From the NCBI GenBank assembly GCA_014904845.1, contig MU119206.1, positions 744,001 through 808,000 on the forward strand: a DNA stretch of 64,000 bases, given 5' to 3'. Below, piece after piece: positions 1 through 11,249 of this stretch. This DNA comes from Acephala macrosclerotiorum (Eukaryota; Ascomycota; Leotiomycetes; Helotiales; Mollisiaceae). Numbering within the stretch: the stretch's first letter is position 1; each line of letters opens with the position of its first letter. The translations under genes were made by a program, and so were the position numbers. A model generated the notes under the pieces. That model searched no databases. It saw only the letters and a list, made by a program, of their open reading frames with translations, and was not told where the DNA came from.

Positions 1-897
1 ATTTGAAGATCGTGATTGGTTACTTGAGCTTCTCGTGTTTGAGGTTCGCTGGTTGGTGCAAGAGGGTTGGGTCCCGAACAATGGGAAAGGTGCGAGGTGA
101 TGGATCTAGGATCGCGGCTGGCGACGAATCATGAATGTGTGTGATGGATATGCGCCGTGACAGGTCGTGGAACAATGCGAATATATTGGTCGCCCTATGA
201 AGATTGGGAAATAAGGTACGCGCCTCTTACTCGTCGTCTTGTGTCTGTCCTGTCTGCTTGATGTACGGCTCTCCTTTCGTGCACTTTGTGGGGGGGACAC
301 ACTTCGGAAAGTATGGGGTTTTGTGCTTGGTCGATCGATGTACGGTTGGTTTAAGGGATTTCGATTGAGTGGTCAGGGCGAGATTTGGGGGAGGGCAAGC
401 CACGGTTTATATGGTTATTAGGAGTTTATATTGGGCAGCCGTTTCATGCAGGAAGTTTATACATTTTTTCGCAATGGGGGTGTGCGTTGTCCATCATCCC
501 ACGACGAAGCAGGGCAAGGCTGAGAAGAAGAGCCCCCTCGTATCATGTAGGATGCGTTCACCAACGCATCCAGGAGGCCGTTTCTGGGACCATTCTCTCT
601 GCCCAAGGTCCGGATGGCGAATAGGAAGAAAGCCATGCAGGACTTTGAGGCCAGTTTCATGCAGTCGATCATCATCTGAATTCTCTCCAGCTTTCCAACT
701 TCCCGTATTTTGACCCGAAATGGCTTCACCTGACCGACTTTTTGGATTTTGGTGATGCCGAAATTCAAGTGGGGCTGATTATGCGCTAGTCTTCATATGC
801 TCTAGTTCTCAAATTTGTTAGCGAGCGCGAAATTCTTGAGCTTCGAAAACATTGGAGCTTTCTATTTTCATGAAAGTTCAGTTTACTGCCAGACAAG
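1..897. other. Upstream region without a recognisable gene
   Basis: No reading frame here shows a family motif or a convincing ATG plus splice pattern. Short open frames exist on both strands (for example 457-768 minus), but they are not supported by anything else. The last 100-200 bases should hold the Fcf2 promoter. Confidence 0.4.
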
Positions 898-1838
898 ATG
901 GCAGACGATAACCTCTCTGATGAGCAGCTTCAGCAATTGCTCAAAGACGCTGAGCAACGTATGAGGGCCAAGGGAAAGAAACCTAGTACCGCATCTGAAA
1001 TATCTGCCCTTTCCCAAAGGTACTGCGCCTCCATACATCTCACCCGAAACGCCCGAGAAGCATCTTGCTGACAATAGCTTGCAGTATCCCGAAGATTGCA
1101 TCCGATAAGAAAATCGACTCCTACATCAAGGCCACTGCAAATGGCCCCCAAATCGATTCCTCGCATCTGGTCAGCGAACAGCAGCGCAAGTTGGCAAATT
1201 CGTTCCGTGTAGTGGAGGATCCTATCGCCGTCAAGAAGAAGGCTGAGAAGGTACGTCTATTTTCCTGTTTTGGTTTCAAAATCTTCTATGATGAAAATTT
1301 ATCCCAATTTATACATGACGCAGAACGTGGTCCCGTCTTGGGTACTGCCCTGCACAAAATGATGCCTTTATATCATAGTTACACTGAGAAGAGAAACACT
1401 GTCATTTTTATTGAAACCTTTGTTTGAGCCCAGCTGACAGTAGAATTTCAGGAAAAGAAAGCCACTGCCGGCGCCGACTGGTACAACCTACCCAAGACAA
1501 ACCTCACCCCAGAACTCAAGCGCGACCTCCAACTGCTTCGCATGCGAGATGTCCTCGACCCCAAGAGATTCTATAAGAAGGAAAGCGGGAAACCAAAGAT
1601 ACCTGAATTCTCACAAGTCGGCACAATCATCGAGGGACCTACCGAGTACTTCAGCGCCAGACTCTCAAACAAAGACAGGAAGAGAACTCTGGTTGAGGAG
1701 GTTCTGGCTGGAGAGGTCACAACCGGTCGTTTCAAGTCGAAATATAATGAAATCCAAGCTGCCAAAACTAGCGGGAAGAAGGCTCACTATAAGAAGCTGA
1801 AAGCCATGAGGAAGAGCGGCGGAGTCTCGAAGCGTTGA
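898..1838 (+). CDS. fcf2: Fcf2-type pre-rRNA processing protein
   Basis: Predicted nucleolar protein of the small-subunit processome, needed for early cleavages of pre-rRNA (family knowledge: yeast Fcf2, human TdT-interacting TDIF2). Three exons: 898-1019, 1085-1250 and 1452-1838, giving 224 aa. Both introns have GT..AG ends and a CTGAC branch site near the 3' end. The C-terminal half is the Fcf2 domain: it opens with ADWYNLPKTNLTPELKRDLQ, continues with LLRMRDVLDPKRFYKK and ends in a Lys/Arg-rich tail (KKLKAMRKSGGVSKR). The N-terminus is acidic and unstructured. The start is the first ATG that is in frame with the spliced domain. Nothing looks broken. Confidence 0.93.
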
Positions 1839-2104
1839 CCTGATACACGGCCTATACTCTTGGCATATCAAAAGTCCGGCAAACTCAACCCAATCGCCGC
1901 CATTATGGTCACGTTTTTCTATTTTGGGACTCTGGGAATGTCCTCCACGATTTTGATGATCAATTTCTGTATAGTCCAGCAGGTCAGAATATTCGGTAAA
2001 GGGTAGGACAGCGAACCTTGATGGTATCGGCGGACGAAGCGCCAACGTTGAGGATTTCCTCGTGGTGGACTTTGTCTTCCGCTCATAAGCTTCATGAGTT
2101 CCGC

Positions 2105-3010
2105 CACACTCATGTCCGCCAGTCTTGGATGAGATGATGAGACTCAGTCAGTTTAACGCTGCTGTCGCACCGTGGTACTACTAAGCAGCGAGCCTCTAAG
2201 GCGTATGCAGAGACGTGGAGCTCCTCTCTTGGCTCCAACACACACAGCTCCAGTCTCGGATCATCTCCACGAATTGGAACATCCGTCAAGACCATGTTGG
2301 CAATGAGACTCATGGCCACGACACAAACCTAGCTATGTCTGGTAGCGATGATCTCTTATACTGTACTCATGCCCATCATATCAGCCCCAATGGCTCGCAA
2401 CATCCGGCCTTCGGCTCTCGTCTCATAGCTAACACTATCAGCAGTGGTCAACATTTTGGGGTGAAAGCTCCTACGTTGGCCCGCTTGCGAATGCGTACAC
2501 GCCCTCGTGCATCTTCATGGTCTTCGAGGCATCGAGTTCTGCCCACGCCTTGTCTGCAAGAACTCGGAGTTCAAGATCATAGGTGTCAGGAAGAAACCGT
2601 GGACCATAAACGTCAAGATTTGGGCCTCGAAGTGGGTGAACACCTGCCGATCCTGGGATGTTGATGTGCTAGTACAATTAGCTCTCTACAGCCTTGTACG
2701 AGATAACACCCACATTGTTCCAGAAAACCACATCGCCGACTAGATACTCGGGGTTGGGGCTCCAACTGCGTTAGTGACTAGTAGGTCATCAGTTCGCATT
2801 CCTCCCTTGACCATTCCCCACGTATCAATCAATGTCTTCATCGCAAGAACCTTCAGAATTCGGATGGGGAAGGTGGCAGTGGATATCATGGCCTTCATCG
2901 TTTCCTAGCAGGCCGGGCGTACTGTGCTCGCCCGTTCATCAATGCAACAGGTGTCTTGTTCCTCCCAGCATATCCAAACATGAGTTTATCTGCACGTCCA
3001 TGAGCTGTAG
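2105..3010 (-). pseudogene. Decayed purine nucleoside phosphorylase
   Basis: Relic of a PNP (phosphorolysis of inosine/guanosine). Read on the minus strand, family blocks appear in the right order but in shifting frames. They are DKLMFGYAGRNKTPVALMNG (about 2980-2930), EGHDISTATFPIRILKVL, NPEYLVGDVV (about 2752-2720), HINIPGSAGVHPLRGPN (about 2690-2630), LHEGVY-like and AFASGP (ending 2475), YETRAEGRMLRAIGADMMGM (from 2428) and MSLIANMVL..VPIRGDDPRL (about 2312-2250). A 46-bp intron (2429-2474) is still intact and joins GP-T to YETRAE in frame. Lesions are at least two frameshifts and in-frame stops just after the MGMSTV motif and again about eight codons later. No intact start was found. Family identity is secure; function is almost certainly lost. 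Confidence 0.85.
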
Positions 3011-3495
3011 GGGGATTAGATATTTTCAATGCCATGTTCTTCTTCGATCACTTCTCCCTCTTTTGAACGAGTAACGCGTAATGTCTAATTTATGCTGCTG
3101 TTCTTCAAATGAGTCTACCTGTGCTAATAGGAAAGCCTGGAATATTTCTGCACACGGTAAGTCTTAATTCTGAATGTCCCGAAACGTAAAGCCTACTTTT
3201 ATAGAATCTCTAATCTTCACCCCTCCAATGCTGTATCCAACCCTTACAAGCCGCAACCCCCAATAATAACTACATGTGGACGGAACCCAAAATGAAAAGG
3301 ATCAACTATGTCTATGATATGAGAAAGTGCCTGTTGCAATACATCAGGAGTCTGTTGCGTCGCCATGATATAGTGCTTTTGTCTTGACCGGGATGCTGCA
3401 GAATCGCAGCCTTGTGATGCGCGACGAGGTTCGGCTAAAAAAATGTCAACGACCTCGACTCCAGCTTCAGTCTAAGCTCATCAACCACACCAATC

Positions 3496-4592
3496 ATGGC
3501 GACACCGGCCTCAATTCGATTACCTTGGAGGGCAATCGTACGATCCGCGACAGTAAATACTCCATTGTGCTCCTCACTTGCTGCAGATAGAAACTAATCA
3601 ATTGCAGAAACCACAATCATCCCATCTCCTTCAAGCCTCACGCCCTGCCACCCTCCCCATACGACAGCAAACTCGATACTCCTCGTATACCCCCTTCGAC
3701 CCTCCCGGCTCCTCCACGCCTGTTGAAGAACTCGATGTTCTCCCACCTCGACCACCAGCGAACCCCAGATACCCCTCACAAACAGCACCACAATCCCAAG
3801 CTCTCCTCCCAGAACGAGCACCCAACGCCCCCCCTCAAGAAATAACCCAGGACTCCGATAGTTCCGCCCTCCTAGAAAACGACATCCGCCTCCCCCGCTC
3901 CGTCCAAGCCGTCTACCTCCGTCCCCTCCGTCGAAAAGCCACCTACGGTGTGCCAACCTGCGATCTCCAACTGCGATCCTACTCCATCCGCAACCTCGAA
4001 TTCTTCTGCGACTTCGCCTTGCGCGCAGCTTACTATCTCGGACTACCAGCTTACGGTCCTGTCACATTGCCGAGAATTACGGAGAGATGGACGGTGCCGA
4101 AGGGTAGTTTTATTCATAAGAAGAGTCAGGAGAATTTTGAACGCAGGACGGTGAGGAGGCTGATTCAGATTAAGGATGGAGAGGCAGAGACGCAGGAGGT
4201 TTGGTTGGCGTTTTTGAGGAAGCATGCTTACTATGGGATCGGGATGAAGGCGAATGTTTGGGAGTTTAGTAAATTGGGTACGTTCTACATCTCTTCCTCC
4301 CTCTCTCCCCTCTCTTGCTTTGATGGATTTGGCTAACTGATGGGAAACAGGTGTTGGCAAAGAAATGGACGCCCAAATGGAGCAGATGAAGGATGTGCTG
4401 GAACCTACATTGGATAATCTGGCATTCAATAAGAAGAGCCCGCTGGTGAGCAAGGCGGTTGCCACGCTCAACAAGGCGAACTTTAGACAGGCCTCTGGGG
4501 CTAGTGGACCGATGCAAGACAAGAGACCGAAGGGTACTTGGCCGGTTGGAAGGACACCTTTCATTCCCGATCAAAATGATTTGTCTGAGTAG
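3496..4592 (+). CDS. rsm10: Mitochondrial small ribosomal subunit protein uS10m
   Basis: Mitoribosomal uS10 (yeast Rsm10), a component of the 37S subunit head. Exons 3496-3552, 3608-4277 and 4351-4592 give 322 aa. Exon 1 encodes a typical matrix-targeting start (MATPASIRLPWRAIVRSAT), basic and hydroxylated without acids, and splices in phase 0 through a 55-bp intron with an ACTAAT branch site. The S10 fold runs from about residue 125: LRSYSIRNLEFFCDFALRAA, then LPRITERWTVPKGSFIHKKS and ENFERRTVRRLIQIKDG. The fungal C-terminal extension follows in exon 3 (VGKEMDAQMEQMKDVLEPTL). The N-terminal 100 residues are Pro/Ser-rich linker. The true start needs exon 1, because the large exon has no ATG before the domain. 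Confidence 0.93.
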
Positions 4593-4873
4593 AGTGGCAT
4601 TGGTGTGGTAGTACCAGAAGGGTTCTGGTTGTATATGTGGTATATTGTAACAGTAAAAACTGCATTGTAGAAAACAGATGAACAAATTCAAGACTTTGAA
4701 TAGAGATCAGTGATATAGTTCAGCCTCCCCCCCTTAAATAGGCTTCCGCTACTCTCATCCTAATCCGCCCATGGCCCAGAATTAAAGATAGTAAATATCA
4801 CGTGTCCCCGTGTCCATCTCGAGAAAATCACACCTCGTTTCACGTATTACCTCTTTCTACAACAACAGACAAG

Positions 4874-6303
4874 ATGCTGCCTTCCTGCAGCTCACTTCGG
4901 CATCGCCTCCTCTCCCATCCTCTCCGAGCCCTCACATACAGCTATCAACCTCAACATGCTCTCCCCATCTCCCAAACCCGTCACAATTCCTCATCAACCT
5001 CCCCACCTCGTCCCCAAGTAATATTCTCCGGCATCCAGCCAACCGGCATCCCCCACCTAGGAAACTATCTAGGAGCCCTCCAAAACTGGGTCAAGTTACA
5101 AAACAGCGCGGCTCCAGAAACCAAATTATTGTACAGCATAGTAGATCTTCACGCCATAACCGTGCCTCAAAACCCGGCCCAACTACGGAGATGGAAGCGG
5201 GAATCTCTAGCAACTCTCCTAGCAGTAGGACTCAGTGAAGAGAAAAGCATCTTGTTCTTTCAAAGCGATGTGAGTTTTAAAGTGAGGGTTCGATGGTTCG
5301 AAGATGAAAAGTTGATGAAAATGCAGGTTCAGGCTCATAGTGAGTTGATGTGGATTCTGAGCTGTACGGCTAGTATGGGGTATTTGAGTAGGATGACGCA
5401 GTGGAAGGTTAGTTTTCCTGAGATGGGGAAGGGAGAGGTGAAGAGATGACTAATGAGAAGCAGAGTAAATTGGCCTTAGAGGAGGGGGCAAGTCCGTTGG
5501 ATGAGAGTAGTAAGGCGAAGTTGAAGTTGGGGTTATTTTCGTATCCTGTGTTACAGGCCGCGGATATTTTGGTTCATAGGTGTGTCAAAAGCCATAGAGG
5601 GATGAGAATGGATGAGAAGAAACGAGAAGGAATGAGAAGGGATGGTGCTGATGATTCCTTAGAGCAACGCATGTCCCAGTTGGTGAAGATCAAAGTCAGC
5701 ATCTTGAGTTTGCGAGGGAATGTGTGACGAACTTCAATCATACATATGGAGGGGACTTTCTGGTTGCTCCTCAGACTATACTCTGTACGTACTTCCTCCC
5801 CTCTTCTCATCTCTGATCCAAAGCTCATGAATAACACCCTCCCAGCACCAGCAAAACGCATCATGTCCCTTACCGACCCCCTATCAAAAATGTCCAAATC
5901 TGCAACCAACCCCTCCTCCAGGATCCTAATCACTGACTCCCCCTCAACCATAAAAAAGAAACTTGCCTCCGCCCTAACAGACTCCTCCAACTCAGTCTCT
6001 TACTCGCGCTCTCTCCGTCCCGGCGTCACTAACCTCCTTCATCTCCTATCAGCTTTCGATTCTTCAGGAAAGACGGCTGAGGAGTTAGGCAATGAGTTGG
6101 AGGGGAGTGGGATAGGGCTGGGTGCTTTTAAAAGTTTGGTGGCGGATGCTGTTAGTGAGGGGTTGAGGGGGGTGAGGGAGAGGTTTGAGAGGGTTATGGG
6201 GGATGAGGGGTATCTTGATGGGGTTGCTAAAAGGGGTGGTGAGAGGGCGAGGGAGAGTGCTGAGGAGACTATGAAGGTGGTGAGGCAGGCGGTGGGGTTA
6301 TGA
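4874..6303 (+). CDS. msw1: Mitochondrial tryptophanyl-tRNA synthetase
   Basis: Class Ic aminoacyl-tRNA synthetase that charges mitochondrial tRNA-Trp. Five exons: 4874-5269, 5327-5407, 5464-5579, 5663-5784 and 5846-6303, giving 390 aa. Motifs in order: an N-terminal targeting region ([18 protein letters not shown]), the HIGH-type signature in [24 protein letters not shown], the MTQWK|SKL junction, [25 protein letters not shown], and the KMSKS loop in [13 protein letters not shown]. The introns are 54-83 bp and every junction restores a conserved motif, which fixes the splicing. Length matches fungal Msw1. It lies 281 bp downstream of uS10m on the same strand, so two mitochondrial translation genes are neighbours, though probably transcribed separately. 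Confidence 0.95.
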
Positions 6304-7303
6304 TATTGGGCTTTGTGACGATGTATATATGATAGATGAGAACGGCTGTACTGATATTGTATAAAATGTGTATAGTACATTGCAATATACCCCTCTTCTA
6401 GATCTAAAGTCAAGTGTGCTCTCGAGGGCAATCTTGAAACCTAACCTCGACATTCTTGTTAATCTTCATGTCATTAGACTTTCTTGTGTTTTTATCTTCG
6501 TGTTTTCTTGACAAATGCTACGACGAATATTGTCCCTTTGTCCCTTCATGTCCCTTCCTCCTTTACTGTGTCTTTTTCGTCCGACTTGATCTTTCCTCTC
6601 AATTTCTTGCGGCTGTCAATACTGTCACTCATAATATACTTAGGTCTTCTTCGCCCATAATCTCTTGACAGATGACAACAGCATCTTGCAACAATACTCG
6701 CTTGTTCGCTCATCTCCCAAGACCAGTCCTTCTTCGGCCATGTCCTTCCCGCCTACCTCAACGCAACCAACCTTCTTCGCTGATCTTAGTTCACAACGAA
6801 CGTCCTGTTGACAGCCGTGAGAAGAATTCGTCTCAGGAAACCTCCAATACTACCAAAAGGCTTACGGCTATGCAGCGAGCGAGCAAATGTTCGCAATCCT
6901 CTCCCGCATGCGTAAAGAACGAAAAGACTATCGTCACGAATGACATACTCACATGGCGCACCCTATGGGTCATGGCAGTTGTTAAAGGAGGATGAAATTT
7001 CAGGAGGCGAGAAGCTACTTATCGTCGACATCACGTGGATTTTGGAGTAGGAAATTGGGGATGTTGAGTTAACGGGGAGATGATGTGGATGCTTGGACAA
7101 AGCTGTCTTGAATGTGTGACTTATCAAAAGGCTTGAAGCTAGGCAAACATGGATTTTGAATGTGTGAATTTCCAAAATGCTCGAAGACGGGAATGCCAAC
7201 TTTGAAAAGTTTGAGCTGTGGATACGACATTTGCTTTTCGAATGTCATGAACCTGACTCGAAGGTTGAAGATTTCAAGGCACAGCGTACACGAGCAGTGC
7301 TTC
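6304..7303. other. Intergenic; one possible very small gene
   Basis: Convergent 3' ends of the TrpRS gene and the ERG26-like gene. One weak candidate starts at the ATG near 6738 on the plus strand. If a short intron with a GTTCAC donor is removed, it would give a peptide of about 50 aa containing YYQKAYGYAASEQMFAIL and ending ERKDYRHE. No family is recognised and the donor is poor, so it is not called as a gene. Confidence 0.3.
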
Positions 7304-8516
7304 CTATGCAGTCTTCGGTCTCCTGTTTTCCATGTACCACTATTCTCATTAGCACAATTCATCCGATCCACACATAGACTGCCACTTACCTTGCAAGCCT
7401 TTTCAACCGCAACATCCAACGGCTCCCTAATTTCATACCCCAACCTCTCCTCTGCCTTTTTATTAATCGACGTTGAGTTCGCACAAGCATAATACACATC
7501 GTTAACTTTCAACGGACTCTTCTTCCCCACCAACCCAAAGAAAAACATCATCACCCTCGCCAAAATCAACGCAAACCACTTACTCAGCACCGTAGGTTTC
7601 TTATCCGCCTTATCCCCAAACCGTTTATAGAACGTCCTAGCGAACGTCCAGAAATGAATATGCTCGCCAGAAATGAAGAACGCTTCTCCATCAACACGTT
7701 CGGATTCTGGGACGGGAGTAGAGGAGGCATGAGCGCGGAGTAGGGCAGAGGCGGCCGAGATGTGAGCTCGTGCTGCGTCGAGGACGGAGCCGCAGTCGGA
7801 GAGGGCGGTGTCGTCGCCGATTTGCATGGTTGGGTCGCCGTTGAAGTAGAGCTCTGCGATAGTGTTGAGGACGATGCCGCCGCGGATACCGACCATGCCG
7901 CCGGGGCGGAGGGCACATGTTCGGAGACTGCCTGGGTGGTTTGCTTCGAGGGCGAGCTTTTCTCCAGCAGCCTGGGAAAGGTCAGCATGCTACAATACCA
8001 GAGGATCAAAGGAGGGAGACATACTTTGGATCTGGCATACGAATCCTCCTGAGCTTGGCCCAAAATCAATGGCCATGTCTCATCTGCGTTCGTTTGGCCG
8101 TCTTGGAAAGAAGGGCGTGTGACAGCATTGGTGGAAGTATAGACAAGAGCTTTGACACCAGCATGTTCAGCAGCCAAAACGACATTCTTCGTACCCACAA
8201 CATTTGTATCCTCCATTTCCTTCTCCTTGGCAGTAAGTGCTGGGGCAGTGGCAGCATGGAAGACGACATCTATCTTGTTTTCCATGAAGACTGACTCGAT
8301 TTCTGGCACTCCAGCAGAATTAATCTTAGCGAGGTCGACGTCGATGTACTTGACATCCGGATGTTGCTCTGAAGCCTTCGTAGCTGAGCGACTGACAACG
8401 AATATCTCAGCTTGGCATGATGAACGAAGAGCATCGACAATGTGACTACCCAGAAAACCAACACCTCCAACGACGACGACTTTGCCCAAGTCTGGCTTCG
8501 AGGAAGGGTCCGCCAT
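7304..8516 (-). CDS. 3-beta-hydroxysteroid dehydrogenase / ERG26-like NAD(P) enzyme
   Basis: Extended short-chain dehydrogenase of the 3-beta-HSD family, close in style to sterol-4-alpha-carboxylate 3-dehydrogenase (Erg26, C-4 demethylation in ergosterol synthesis). Exons on the minus strand: 8025-8516, 7390-7971 and 7304-7339, giving 369 aa. Seen: Rossmann motif VVVVGGVGFLGSHIVDAL at residues 12-29, FHAATAP, VYTSTNAV with NADETWPL, and the catalytic YxxxK as DSYARSK at the end of exon 1. Then LRPGGMVG and a hydrophobic stretch WFALILARVMMFFFGLVG, a likely membrane anchor. The last exon is only 12 codons (WYMENRRPKTA) and is joined through a 50-bp intron with consensus GTAAGT and GCTAAT. It could be a paralogue rather than the main Erg26. 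It is head-to-head with Paf1. Confidence 0.88.
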
Positions 8517-9295
8517 TCTTGAAAGCAGAGGAAGAATAACCTTTGTGAGATTTTTCTGTGAGTACGAGACGGGGCATCTGCTGATTTATATAGCAAGACC
8601 CTAGTATCGCGGTACTCGTCCCGAGAGCCTTGTGTGGATCCTCGGCCGACTTCCATTTCGATGCATATTCATCTCGTAGTAAGCATTCCCAATTTTGATT
8701 GGTTCTCTCGCTCTGTCTATAGTAATAAGAAAGAATGGCAGAGAAGGACCGCATTCAATGAATTAGTGCAGCCCCCTTGCCTGCTTCGCTTCCCCAAACC
8801 GAATTGAGCAGCACGCGGTGGGGTTCCACGGTGAACAACCCGCCCAACTGTTTCTAAACTGAATGTTCGAACACTGAAATAAATACTGGAAGTACGTCTT
8901 CTGAAAAAAGGCATGAAGAAATGGTCAACTCCAACTGTCGACAGCTGAGTACGAATCGACCTCATTTTAGCTGATGGTTTCCAAGTGAGGACTGAACAGC
9001 TCTCAGGGATCAGAAGCTCCGCGACTTGCAAGCTGGTCACTAATCTGCGTTGAGAGACGCTCTGATCATAATATCGCCTGAGAATTTACTCTCCGCGAGT
9101 GGAATTGTCCCACATGAAGTTAGAGAACGACACTAGCTCACATGTAGGAGTTCGGGTTGGATCCGAGAAGTGAGATCTCAGCCTTGTCCAAACCGCGCTA
9201 GTGAAAGCGAACCTTGACCCCAGAAAATCATCAAGTCAACACGAACAGTCCGCACCGTCAACCACTTCCAGCTTCTGCATTACCTGCTCATTACA
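8517..9295. promoter_or_regulatory. Divergent promoter region between ERG26-like gene and paf1
   Basis: 779 bp separating two divergent starts. No coding frame here carries a family motif. It should hold both promoters and 5' leaders; no specific operator is recognised. Confidence 0.5.
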
Positions 9296-10709
9296 ATGGC
9301 TTCTTCGTCGCAGCAGAGAGTGATCCACCAAGATTACATAGCGCGAATTCGATACTCCAATGCCTTACCACCACCCCCTAATCCTCCAAAGCTCCTCGAC
9401 ATCCCGAACACTGGCCTTGCGAGCGGACAATACACGACGCCTGGATTCGCATCAAGGCTGGCGCGCGATCAGCCGCTGAATATTGAAGCTGATGCTGAGC
9501 TTGGAATGCCATTAGACCTGGTGGGCATGCCAGGAATTTTCGATGGAGATGAGAGTTGTAAGTGAGGCGCAAATTGTCCAGGCGCAAGAACTCACATTCG
9601 ATACAGCTATACAAGCACCTCTGCAAGCGCCGCCAATCCACCCTCACGATCGCGCACTCCTTCGACCTCTCTCAACTCTTGGCAAGCCCAAGTTCTCGGA
9701 TTCTGGTGTCTCTTTCTTGCGGAGAACAGAATATATCTCGTCCCATACCTCAAAATCACGATTCGAATCTACAACGTCGAGATCTCTCGTAGATACAACA
9801 GGCAATCGAAAGAAGAGAGTACCGGAGAATCTTGACAAGGAATCACCCGAATACATTAAGAACCAAGTCGAGAGGAGCTTCTCTGTCGCGGCGCAAAGCC
9901 TCAAGAGCGGCCAGTTCACGAAACACCCCACGAAAAAGAATCTCAAGCTCGTCGATGCTTTCCCTCTACTTCCAGATCTTACTGCCTTCCCAGATGCCGG
10001 CGGTTATGTCTCCATCAAGTTCCTCGCCAATCCTCTACCACCAAGCAACACCTACGACCTTCGACTCGAGAACAGTATACTGAAGCCCATGGAGCTAGAC
10101 GAGCAGCTGGAGAAGATCAAAGCAGAGGCACGAGAACTCCACGAACGAGACCCAGAACGTTACCCAGCTCCAGACGAGACTATGGAGTACGAGTTCTACC
10201 TCACAGAAACACTTGGCGAAGCTATGAAATTCAAGCGCAAATTCGATACACTCGATCCCGAAAATGACGACGAAGATCTTTACACTCAGAAGGATGGGCA
10301 AGGCCAGGGCTGCTTTCGCTTCAAGCGACTTCGTGCCTACGAATCTGCTGTTACTACTGGGAACACGGGCGATAAGTACGACGATGAAGTCTGCATCGCT
10401 GTGCATGATGGGAAGGATGGAGTACACCAGAAGGCTGCGTACTACTATCCTGTTCTTCAGAAGATTCAAATCAGACCTCAGAGGACTAAGAATATCAATA
10501 TTAAGAGGAATAGGTTCCAGGGTACGCAGGACGAGGTGTTGAGGGCTCAGACGGACTTTGTGGATGTGAGGATTGAGGATCCTGATGAGAAGATGAAGGC
10601 TGAGAGAGATATGTATGCCATCTATCCATACGGGAAGGATGATGACGAAGAGGATGAAGAGGAGACAAGGAAGGATGGTGAGGATGAGGAGTCACAGAAT
10701 GATGATTAG
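9296..10709 (+). CDS. paf1: RNA polymerase II-associated factor 1 (Paf1 complex subunit)
   Basis: Scaffold subunit of the nuclear Paf1 complex, acting in Pol II elongation and co-transcriptional histone modification. Exons 9296-9557 and 9607-10709 give 454 aa. The 49-bp intron joins FDGDES to SIQAP in the correct frame. Family blocks: QDYIARIRYSNALPPPPNPP near residue 15, PLDLVGMPGIFDGDES, HPHDRALLRPLSTLGKPK, VSFLRRTEYISS, and later YYYPVLQKIQIRPQRTKNIN. The C-terminus is highly acidic (DDDEEDEEETRKDGEDEE), as in fungal Paf1. The ATG is preceded by a clean leader and starts directly before the conserved N-terminus. Confidence 0.94.
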
Positions 10710-11249
10710 GTTTAGTTGGTATGATAATTCGAAGGGACAAAACTAGGGTGCTGGACATGTGAGGCTCATGCAGCAGGCCATCTCTTTCGTTGGATGGTTT
10801 CATGGCCACGGAATGACGAGTAGATGGTACAGAGTGAGGGTGGACGAGGCCATCTGGGAAGCTAGAATTGAGACATGAGTGCCAGCTGTTTTTCTCATAA
10901 ACGATAGCTTCAGGGCAGAGGATTTGGAGTCTGCATAGCAAGGCGTTATCTAGTCTGGGCTGTACACTACGGTGCATCAAAATAGCGGATTTTGAAACTA
11001 TGCTCTACTGCTTTACTAAGTGCTGTGTCTCGAAGGTTATCGTTTTGTGACAACATACGCATAGGTGCGGTGGTCGCTCGTTTGGTATCCTCTCTTCTCC
11101 TAAAGCGTACCAAATTTCATTACTTCATTACTATCGTACCTTTTTCAGATCTACTTCACGTGATCTAGACATATTATCGCCCTCTTCTATATAGTCTCTC
11201 ATCCAGCTTCCTCTATCCATATTCCTCTACATCTACCATCTCTAGCCCA
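10710..11249. other. Convergent 3' intergenic region
   Basis: 540 bp between the 3' ends of paf1 (plus) and the BOR1-type gene (minus). Only 3' UTR sequence is expected; nothing else is recognised. Confidence 0.5.

Noticed and set aside
457..768. 103-codon minus-strand frame near the left end
   Set aside because: No family motif, no gene context, and comparable frames occur by chance in this composition.
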